NCBI GenBank assembly: GCA_003645495.1
Contig: QNFK01000099.1
Coordinates: 1 to 6,826, forward strand
Length of the DNA: 6,826 nt
Source of the DNA: Gammaproteobacteria bacterium
Lineage (GTDB): Bacteria > Pseudomonadota > Gammaproteobacteria > Steroidobacterales > Woeseiaceae
Direction: 5' to 3'
The stretch's first letter is position 1. Every line of letters begins with the position of its first letter. Of the stretch, positions 1 to 5,396 are shown piece after piece. The notes under the pieces are model-generated. The model had not been told where the DNA came from. It made no database searches and saw only the letters and a list, made by a program, of their open reading frames with translations. The translations under genes and the position numbers were made by a program.

Positions 1-339
1 CAGGACCTCGCTGGATCCGGAACCAACCATTATATTTTCGGGAGCCACGTTATTTAGTTCAGACAACAAATTCACAATATCGGTCGGATCGTCGGCATAC
101 AGGTTTGCCAGATCGATCGACTCTACAATTGACTGAATAGCAACGCGGGATGGTCCGTATGGGTTCTCGTTGTAATGTGCACGCATCACGTAGTCCGGTG
201 CTTCGATATCGGCACCAAGGGCACTACGCATCAGCTTCATGGACGGAGTGAATGGAGTTGAAGGAATTGAGGAAATCAATCCAGCACCTGCAAGGGCGGT
301 ACCGCCCAGCAATACCTGTCGTCTCGTTATGCGGCCCAT
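1..339 (-). CDS. Tat-exported histidinol-phosphate aminotransferase-like PLP enzyme (5' part only)
   Basis: The first 113 codons of a gene that runs off the left edge. The N-terminus carries a twin-arginine signal: T-R-R-Q-V-L-L at residues 5-11, followed by a Gly/Ala-rich hydrophobic stretch to about residue 26. This predicts folding in the cytoplasm and Tat export. The block N-E-N-P-Y-G-P-S at residues 57-64 is the substrate-site signature of HisC-like class I/II aminotransferases. A typical G-S-G-S-S-E-V-L segment, at the start of the cofactor-binding region, follows at 106-113. The PLP lysine lies outside the window. The family transfers amino groups with pyridoxal phosphate; classical HisC makes histidinol phosphate in the cytoplasm. 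An exported form is therefore unlikely to be the histidine biosynthetic enzyme, and its substrate is unknown. The ATG start is supported by AGGAG six bases upstream. It is the third gene of the leftward unit, 13 bases after the preceding stop. Confidence 0.85.
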   Translation of the reverse strand, partial: MGRITRRQVLLGGTALAGAGLISSIPSTPFTPSMKLMRSALGADIEAPDYVMRAHYNENPYGPSRVAIQSIVESIDLANLYADDPTDIVNLLSELNNVAPENIMVGSGSSEVL

Positions 340-345
340 GTGGGT

Positions 346-350
346 CTCCT
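346..350 (-). promoter_or_regulatory. Ribosome binding site of the aminotransferase-like gene
   Basis: AGGAG on the minus strand, six bases before the ATG at 339 and two bases after the TAA of the upstream gene. It fixes the start of the Tat-signal protein and shows that translation restarts independently within a compact polycistron. Confidence 0.75.
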
Positions 351-352
351 GT

Positions 353-859
353 TTACTGGTCGGGTGTTAGCGGTAAAGTGTCGGTTACTTCGGTTGGTAT
401 TGGAACACAAACGCACATTGGTCGCTTGACTCGCGCGTTAATCAGATCGACGTTTTCACCCATGTAATATTCCTGTCGGCTCTGCAGCGACTGATCATCT
501 TCGCGCTGCCATGTTTCTTCGTATTCGACAGTCTGCAATTCGCCGTTTCCATCCCGGAATTTGACCGCCACGGTATAGCTGCCGCCTGATGCAGCACAAT
601 CCGGATTCTCGAGAGTCGTGTCGACGATGACATTGGTGCTTTTTTGCAGGTAGCTGATATCGACAGATACATGGCAATATTCTTTCGTTGCCTGAGTGGT
701 CTCAAGTTTAATGACGTATTTCTTCTCTGCGTGACCCTCGTTTTTCATGACTTGCTGTTGCCCGGAGCTATTGATGAAATCGCCTTGAGCAAAAGCATTC
801 GAGCACAGGCACAGCAGAAAAACGCCTGAGCAAAAAAATCGTCGGTGGGAGGATTTCAT
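353..859 (-). CDS. Small exported four-cysteine protein of unknown function
   Basis: A 168-residue protein that I do not recognise. Residues 1-24 form a Sec signal peptide: basic start K-S-S-H-R-R, hydrophobic F-F-C-S-G-V-F-L-L-C-L-C, and an A-F-A cleavage site before Q25. The mature part is about 144 residues, polar and rich in beta-favouring segments, and contains cysteines at 62, 88, 149 and 151 (the last two as C-V-C). This fits a small disulfide-bonded periplasmic domain. The end is acidic and proline-containing. The start chosen is the ATG at 859, directly before the basic segment. In-frame ATGs at 868 and 877 would add 3 or 6 residues; the one at 877 lies only four bases after the TAA of the upstream regulator gene, so translational coupling is possible. 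No strong Shine-Dalgarno sequence precedes any of the three. Being sandwiched between a membrane sensor-regulator and an exported enzyme suggests a role in the same periplasmic process. A ToxS-like regulator partner is one possibility, by position only. Confidence 0.75.
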   Translation of the reverse strand: MKSSHRRFFCSGVFLLCLCSNAFAQGDFINSSGQQQVMKNEGHAEKKYVIKLETTQATKEYCHVSVDISYLQKSTNVIVDTTLENPDCAASGGSYTVAVKFRDGNGELQTVEYEETWQREDDQSLQSRQEYYMGENVDLINARVKRPMCVCVPIPTEVTDTLPLTPDQ

Positions 860-881
860 ACTGCTCATATTCAACATGCCG

Positions 882-3008
882 TTAGTCCAAGTCAACACCT
901 TCAAACATAAGCAAATCGTCGCTTGAATCCTCAAATCGCGTAAACAAAACAGTTCCCGTTTGCGCGCCGATGCTGATGTTGCTATCGGCCAGTGGCATTG
1001 GTCCGGAGTACAGCGCTTCAGTCTCGCCGGATTCGAGGTCGCGCCGGTGCAGTCGCCCCGTGTTGCCGGTTTCACCGCCAGCGAGAAAGAAGAGTTGATT
1101 GTTGTCGACAACCCAGCCATACCGGCCATTGCCGGGCAGGCCATCCCATAACTCATCGACAGATCCGTCACTCAATGACAACGAAAACAAGGTGCCATCG
1201 CTATTCACAACCGTGACGCTGCCATCAATGTAGGGTCGCGGGCGATAATAGCCTTCCGCGATACGTGTGACATCTTCTGCATTGCCAAGGCAAATACCCC
1301 AGCCATCGGCATTTCGACAACCGGTGATCCAACTATCGCCATCTGGCAGCCAGCGCGGTGTGGTCAGGTCTGCAAAAGTTGTTGGCACCAGGGCCGCCGT
1401 GCCGCTGACGATATCAACTGTATATAATTTTTCACCGGCGCCGGTTTGCACTGTTACCAGGATTCGTTGCCCGTCCGGATGCCAGTCCGGATAACGTACG
1501 GTGGCGCCGTCAAAGCGGGTTAGTCTGCGTGCAGTGTCGTCACCGGTGGCCGCTATCCAGCGCTCGTCAGAGCCGCTGCGTTGCGAGATGAATGCGAGCC
1601 ACGCTTCGTCGGGAGATAGTGTGCCGTGATGATCATCACTGGTTGATTGTGCAACGGTGCGTAATTCTCCGTCTGCTGACAAGAGCACGAGATCTCTGTC
1701 GCTGCGGAGCGCCGTGGCAACCAGAAGTTTTTCATCTCGCGAATATTCCGGGTGCACCAATTCAACAGATTCAATCGGGCGAGATTCGCCGCTAATCACA
1801 TCCAGCCAACGAGTTCGCATGCGTCCGGCATCGGAAAAGCTGTACAGCAAGCGAGATTCGTCGATCCAGGTCATGCCACCAAGCTGTGCCGGCAGATCGG
1901 TCAGTTGTTTTTCCTCGCCGGTATCCACATTGACGATCCACAGAGTCGTGCGGTGATCCGGTTGCGGCTCACCGCGCAAAAACGCGACCTGGCGACCCGC
2001 TGGCGAAAAGCGTGGATAAAAATCTGTGCCGGTTGGTGAGACGTTGTTGGTGAGACGTTGCATCTGCCCGCTGAATCGGTCTACCAGGTACAGCCGGCGC
2101 AACTTGTCGACTTCAATCCGCTGAGCGATGGTGTATGCGAGCCAGTTTTCCGTCGGTGACCAGTCCACCAGGGTCGCAAATTTCTGCGTGCATTGCGCCA
2201 TGGCTTCCGGCACGCCCAGTGCAATGGATTGAGTCACCACCTCACAACCGCTGCCAGACAGTCGGACATAAGCCAACTCGTCCCCATAAGGTGAAATTGC
2301 GGGCCCGTGTTCGTGTATGCCGGGCGTGACAGCGACCGGTTGCGACAAGCCATCCGCAAGTGACACGCGGAACAGGTCCCAGTCGGAGCGATCTCGTCGC
2401 ATTACGGCATAAACGACCCATTCGCTGCCGGGAACAATACGTGGCTGATGTTCAAGGCCAGGCGCAGAGGTCAACGGCCTCTGACCGGTAAGTACGATCA
2501 GTGGTGATTCCGTCGGTGGCGGATTTTTCACGACTTGCGGCAAAAATACGATCGCGGCCAGGACAATGGCGCCGAGCAGGTAGTGGTGCCGGTATCTGCG
2601 CGCGTGAGAGGGAGTCGTGGCGGCGGCGGCTTGTGATTCTCCAGCCTTAAAGTCGCAATGCTCTGCAACAAACTGGTACCCGTACTTGGGTAAGGTACGA
2701 ATATATTTCTGTTCGCCGGCTTTTTCACCAAACGCTGCCCGCAGGTCAGCCATGGCACGGGAGATTACCGAGTCGGTGGGGTAGCTTTCGCCCCAGACCT
2801 GGTCCAGGAGAGATTCACGGGAGACACCCTTGTCACCGGCATCCAGCAGCACCAGCAATACGTGGAGGCTCTTCGCATTCAGGCGGACCTCGCCTGAATC
2901 GTTGCGCAGCACGCCCAGGTCAGGGTGCAAAACCCAGTCGCCGATCTTGGTCGTAGCGCGACGCGTCCGCGCCGCCTTCAAATCTGGTCTTTTTGCAGGC
3001 TGGATCAT
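882..3008 (-). CDS. CadC/ToxR-like membrane-tethered winged-helix regulator with PD40/TolB beta-propeller sensor
   Basis: A 708-residue one-component transcription regulator. Residues about 22-116 are an OmpR/PhoB-type winged helix (Trans_reg_C), with the recognition segment around S-V-I-S-R-A-M-A-D-L-R (80-90) and the wing I-R-T-L-P-K-Y-G-Y-Q-F (103-113). A linker and a basic R-R-Y-R-H-H stretch (137-142) lead to one membrane helix at about 143-160, so the rest should be periplasmic. Residues about 188-666 hold roughly eleven PD40/TolB-type blades, several with recognisable S-P-x-G/D-x-x-x-A/L-x blocks such as F-S-P-A-G-R-Q-V-A-F (334-343) and W-H-P-D-G-Q-R-I-L-V (509-518). Cysteines 255/273 and 564/573 could form two disulfides. 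In this class DNA binding stays at the membrane while the outer domain senses a signal, here unknown. The ATG has no clear Shine-Dalgarno sequence, but no other good start precedes the winged helix. It is the first gene of the leftward unit and is divergent from the exported paralogue pair, its most obvious potential target. Confidence 0.92.
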   Translation of the reverse strand: MIQPAKRPDLKAARTRRATTKIGDWVLHPDLGVLRNDSGEVRLNAKSLHVLLVLLDAGDKGVSRESLLDQVWGESYPTDSVISRAMADLRAAFGEKAGEQKYIRTLPKYGYQFVAEHCDFKAGESQAAAATTPSHARRYRHHYLLGAIVLAAIVFLPQVVKNPPPTESPLIVLTGQRPLTSAPGLEHQPRIVPGSEWVVYAVMRRDRSDWDLFRVSLADGLSQPVAVTPGIHEHGPAISPYGDELAYVRLSGSGCEVVTQSIALGVPEAMAQCTQKFATLVDWSPTENWLAYTIAQRIEVDKLRRLYLVDRFSGQMQRLTNNVSPTGTDFYPRFSPAGRQVAFLRGEPQPDHRTTLWIVNVDTGEEKQLTDLPAQLGGMTWIDESRLLYSFSDAGRMRTRWLDVISGESRPIESVELVHPEYSRDEKLLVATALRSDRDLVLLSADGELRTVAQSTSDDHHGTLSPDEAWLAFISQRSGSDERWIAATGDDTARRLTRFDGATVRYPDWHPDGQRILVTVQTGAGEKLYTVDIVSGTAALVPTTFADLTTPRWLPDGDSWITGCRNADGWGICLGNAEDVTRIAEGYYRPRPYIDGSVTVVNSDGTLFSLSLSDGSVDELWDGLPGNGRYGWVVDNNQLFFLAGGETGNTGRLHRRDLESGETEALYSGPMPLADSNISIGAQTGTVLFTRFEDSSDDLLMFEGVDLD

Positions 3009-3018
3009 AAATGGAAGG

Positions 3019-3040
3019 TTTTTCGCAGCTTTTTCTCAGG
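3019..3040. promoter_or_regulatory. Candidate operator: 11-bp-period direct repeat in the divergent gap
   Basis: Two adjacent 11-bp units, TTTTTCGCAGC (3019-3029) and TTTTTCTCAGG (3030-3040), match at 9 of 11 positions. They lie in the 93-bp gap between the regulator gene (minus) and the exported paralogue pair (plus). OmpR/PhoB-type winged helices commonly bind tandem half-sites one helical turn apart, and such a regulator is encoded next door. The second unit overlaps an imperfect inverted repeat, TCAGG (3036-3040) with CCTGA (3050-3054). I found no convincing sigma-70 -35/-10 pair in the gap on either strand, which would fit activator-dependent transcription. Binding is inferred only. Confidence 0.35.
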
Positions 3041-3090
3041 ACTCCGCGGCCTGAACAGGTCAATTTGATGCTCACAACAGGGATTCGACG

Positions 3091-3095
3091 AGGAG
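3091..3095 (+). promoter_or_regulatory. Ribosome binding site of the first exported paralogue
   Basis: AGGAG six bases before the ATG at 3102. It is the best Shine-Dalgarno sequence in the divergent gap and fixes the start of the 303-residue protein at its signal peptide. Confidence 0.8.
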
Positions 3096-3101
3096 CTACA
3101 C

Positions 3102-4013
3102 ATGTTGCGACTATTACTGATATTGACGCTGATTGCATCTGCTTCAGCCCAGGCGACCCCGTGGTTTGACGGGACACCTGACTTCACCGATGCGGAGAGC
3201 CGCTCGCTGGCCGAAAAAGTACTGCAGGCCCATGGTGGCATGCAGCCGATGAATGAGGCGAAAAGCCTGCAATTCAGCTTCTTCACCAAAATGATCGGCG
3301 GGCCGATGCCGTTTTACTCATTTGAGGCTGTCGATCTTGCGACAGGTGACGCCTATATCGACTGGCCTTTCTGGGATGCCACCATAGCCTGGAAAGACGG
3401 CGAACTGTGGTCGCAGCAGTGGCCGATGCCAATGCCAGCCGGGTTTTTCATTCGGCTGACCACCAGCTTCATTACCCTGCCGTGGCAAATTAATGCGGAC
3501 GGCACCAACATCGGCCCGGTCAGCCAGGCGACACTACCCGAAGATGACGAAATTTATGACGTGTTGCGGATTACCTTTGACCAGCGCAGCCCGAGCATGC
3601 CCGGTACTTTTTATGACATGTTCATCGATCCGGAAACCGGACTCATGAAGGCAATTCGTTTCGATATCAATCACCCGGGAATGGTCGCGAATCCTTCTCA
3701 GCCACTGGGTCCCAACGTCCACGTATTCGGCGAGTACAAAAAGTATGGTGGCTTGGTTATACCGACTTTTTACAAAACGTACGGCGCCGGTAGCACTAAT
3801 GGCGGTGGCAGCAACGCTTATCACTTCGCCTGGGATGTGCGCCTTGACAGGCCATTCGACTCAAGTCGGCTGGTGGCACCGGAGGATGCTGTCCGGGACG
3901 TTGTGTCCATGAAATGGTGGCAGGCAAACAAACAGCAGTCACAAATTCGAAATCGATCCTCTGCAATTGCAATTGATCCAATCTCAACAGGTACCCTTGG
4001 AGGTGCAAGATGA
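3102..4013 (+). CDS. Exported DUF6503/LolA-fold-like protein, first of a tandem pair
   Basis: A 303-residue exported protein. The signal peptide is short, M-L-R-L-L-L-I-L-T-L-I-A-S-A-S-A, with likely cleavage after A16 or A18. The mature protein starts with a helix ending in L-Q-A-H-G-G (41-46). Alternating beta segments rich in aromatics follow: D-G-E-L-W-S-Q-Q-W (99-107), L-P-W (126-128), Y-D-V-L-R-I-T-F-D (152-160), F-I-D-P-E-T-G (174-180) and G-G-L-V-I-P-T (216-222). The helix-A-H-G-G start, the F/Y-I-D-P-E-T turn and the G-G-x-x-x-P-T strand resemble DUF6503 and other LolA/LppX-fold proteins, which are half-barrels that often hold hydrophobic ligands in the periplasm. That assignment is from memory of the family pattern and the ligand is unknown. 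The tail after about 270 is polar and poorly conserved with its neighbour. It overlaps the next gene by four bases (ATGA), so the two are co-translated. Confidence 0.88.
   Translation: MLRLLLILTLIASASAQATPWFDGTPDFTDAESRSLAEKVLQAHGGMQPMNEAKSLQFSFFTKMIGGPMPFYSFEAVDLATGDAYIDWPFWDATIAWKDGELWSQQWPMPMPAGFFIRLTTSFITLPWQINADGTNIGPVSQATLPEDDEIYDVLRITFDQRSPSMPGTFYDMFIDPETGLMKAIRFDINHPGMVANPSQPLGPNVHVFGEYKKYGGLVIPTFYKTYGAGSTNGGGSNAYHFAWDVRLDRPFDSSRLVAPEDAVRDVVSMKWWQANKQQSQIRNRSSAIAIDPISTGTLGGAR
3999..4003 (+). promoter_or_regulatory. Ribosome binding site of the second exported paralogue
   Basis: GGAGG inside the last codons of the upstream gene, six bases before the ATG at 4010. With the ATGA stop/start overlap it implies efficient coupled translation of both paralogues. 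Confidence 0.8.
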
Positions 4014-4855
4014 AATCATCCAAATATTTTCAGATAGCGATAGCGCTGGTCTTTTTTATCCACACGTCCGTATGTACGGCTTACCCTAATTACGCGAGCG
4101 ACGAATCAAAACGCGTGGTCGAGGCGATGGTCGAAGCACACGGTGGCCTGGAGAAGTGGCGGGATGCGCCGTCAATTCGTTATGACGACATTATGCACAA
4201 TCCTTACGCGGGAAAAGGCGAGTTCGCGTGGTGGGTTGCTCACGAGGTTATCGACCAGAAAACGCGCAAGGTCTGGCAAAACTGGCCGATGGATGACGCA
4301 CGGATCGGCTTCGACGGCAAAGAGGTCTGGTCGCAAAACTGGCACAAGGGAAATCCCAGTGCGTCCATGGTGCATTTCTTTTATTACTTCGTGAACCTGC
4401 CCTGGTTAACGCAGGACGATGGCGTAATCCTTGCGGAACCAGCGCGCTTTGTGTGGCCTGAAACCGATGTTGAGTTGTACGAGGTGCGTATGACATTCGA
4501 CGAAGCGCCTGACGTGGGCAAGTCTGGCAAGGATTTCTTTGTCCTCTATATTCATCCGGAGACGTATCGCCTGGTTGGTTACCAGTACGGCAACGGTTAC
4601 AAACCACTGGTTGACCTGATGAATATGCCGGAAGGCCAGGAAGTATTTGGTCCGTTATGGCGGCAGATTACTCGCTACGAAGAGGTCGGTGGTCTTCTGT
4701 TTCCCACTGCCTTTCACACCATGCCTGAAGCTGGTGCGCGCATCGTCGGTGATCACGTGATTCTCAATATTGATGTTTCGACACCGTTTGAAGATGACTA
4801 TGCAGCGCGACCAAAAGAAGCCGTCGTGTTCAGCGGGCCGCTAAGAACTGATTGA
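4010..4855 (+). CDS. Exported DUF6503/LolA-fold-like protein, second of a tandem pair
   Basis: A 281-residue exported paralogue of the preceding protein. The signal peptide spans residues 1-24 (basic M-K-S-S-K, hydrophobic I-A-I-A-L-V-F-F-I, then S-V-C-T-A before Y25). Blocks shared in the same order are A-H-G-G (43-46), D-G-K-E-V-W-S-Q-N-W (102-111), L-P-W (130-132), Y-E-V-R-M-T-F-D (157-164), Y-I-H-P-E-T (180-185), G-G-L-L-F-P-T (227-233) and D-V-S-T-P-F (255-260). Overall identity looks modest, so the duplication is old and the copies have probably diverged in ligand. The helix around V-E-A-H-G-G-L-E-K-W (41-50) is closer to the DUF6503 pattern than in the first copy. The likely location is the periplasm, possibly as a hetero-pair with the first copy. 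The unit appears to end at the hairpin 10 bases past the stop. Confidence 0.88.
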   Translation: MKSSKYFQIAIALVFFIHTSVCTAYPNYASDESKRVVEAMVEAHGGLEKWRDAPSIRYDDIMHNPYAGKGEFAWWVAHEVIDQKTRKVWQNWPMDDARIGFDGKEVWSQNWHKGNPSASMVHFFYYFVNLPWLTQDDGVILAEPARFVWPETDVELYEVRMTFDEAPDVGKSGKDFFVLYIHPETYRLVGYQYGNGYKPLVDLMNMPEGQEVFGPLWRQITRYEEVGGLLFPTAFHTMPEAGARIVGDHVILNIDVSTPFEDDYAARPKEAVVFSGPLRTD

Positions 4856-4864
4856 GCCGGATGT

Positions 4865-4900
4865 GTCGATGACGGTCGCAAAGTAAAGGCCGTCATCGAC
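4865..4900. terminator. Hairpin between convergent genes, possible bidirectional terminator
   Basis: A perfect 11-bp inverted repeat, GTCGATGACGG (4865-4875) with CCGTCATCGAC (4890-4900). One G-U and one more G-C pair extend it inward to a 13-bp stem with a 10-base loop. It occupies most of the 51-bp gap between two convergent genes (stops at 4855 and 4907), where a shared terminator is expected. There is no T-tract on either side, so it may instead act as an RNA 3'-end stabiliser or need Rho. Confidence 0.6.
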
Positions 4901-4906
4901 CTGGAA

Positions 4907-5392
4907 TCAGATCCAGCGCCGTACTTTTTGTTTATATGCCCGGTATGAGTCACCGAACTTGCCCTCGAGATAGGCTTCTTCGGGCCGAATCGCGAAAAAG
5001 TAGAGCAGCAATGCACATACCGGTGTCAGAACTGCCGTCCAGGCGTCGGACAACAGGATCGCGAAGCCGATGCACAACAAAACCATCATCAGGTACATCG
5101 GATTGCGTGTGAAATGGTAGGGGCCCTGGATAATAATTTCCGTTGTGGGTGTCCACGGCAGTTGGTTTTGGCCGGCTTTGTCAAACAGGACGACGGGCCA
5201 TACACCCAGGACGAGCAGGGCGCCTGCAGCAATGAGCCCGCCGATCCAGTAGCGTGCCGGTGTGGGCAGGTCATAACCGGACACAAGCGGTACGAAAACA
5301 CTGAGGTAGTGTCCGCCAACGATCGTTATGACCGGCAATATCGGTGGCGGGAATCTGACCTTCGCTCCGTCTTTTTTATTGCTGGTCTCCAT
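4907..5392 (-). CDS. ICMT/PEMT-family integral membrane methyltransferase
   Basis: A 161-residue membrane protein of the isoprenylcysteine carboxyl methyltransferase / phospholipid methyltransferase family. These use S-adenosylmethionine to methylate membrane-embedded substrates. Hydrophobic segments lie at about 19-38, 48-70, 97-118 and 119-135. The family's C-terminal signature is complete: G-P-Y-H-F-T-R-N-P-M-Y (90-100), a helical hairpin, then R-P-E-E-A-Y-L (136-142) and F-G-D-S-Y-R-A-Y (146-153), ending in V-R-R-W-I. In relatives these histidine, arginine and glutamate positions contact the cofactor. The length is normal for bacterial members. The ATG at 5392 comes four bases after the stop of the upstream hydrolase gene, with only a weak GAGAA-type site, so coupling is likely. 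An in-frame TTG at 5425 inside that gene is less credible. Bacteria generally lack prenylated CaaX proteins, so the substrate is unknown. Confidence 0.88.
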   Translation of the reverse strand: METSNKKDGAKVRFPPPILPVITIVGGHYLSVFVPLVSGYDLPTPARYWIGGLIAAGALLVLGVWPVVLFDKAGQNQLPWTPTTEIIIQGPYHFTRNPMYLMMVLLCIGFAILLSDAWTAVLTPVCALLLYFFAIRPEEAYLEGKFGDSYRAYKQKVRRWI

Positions 5393-5396
5393 TTTC

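Noticed and set aside
860..1171. Upstream extension of the small exported protein's open frame to 272 residues
   Set aside because: The extra stretch lies wholly inside the regulator gene in another frame and has no family-like content; the signal peptide begins only at about 859-877.
1592..2039. Several overlapping plus-strand open frames of 60-100 codons
   Set aside because: They are antisense to a clearly conserved propeller-coding region, have no ribosome sites of note and no recognisable protein content.
3009..3101. Standard sigma-70 promoters in the divergent gap
   Set aside because: TTGACC (minus) and TTGATG (plus) resemble -35 elements, but neither has an acceptable -10 at 16-18 bases, so no promoter is called.
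3964..3975. CAATTGCAATTG double palindrome
   Set aside because: It lies in the coding tail of the first paralogue, is short, and is explained by alternating Ala/Ile codons; nothing suggests a protein site.
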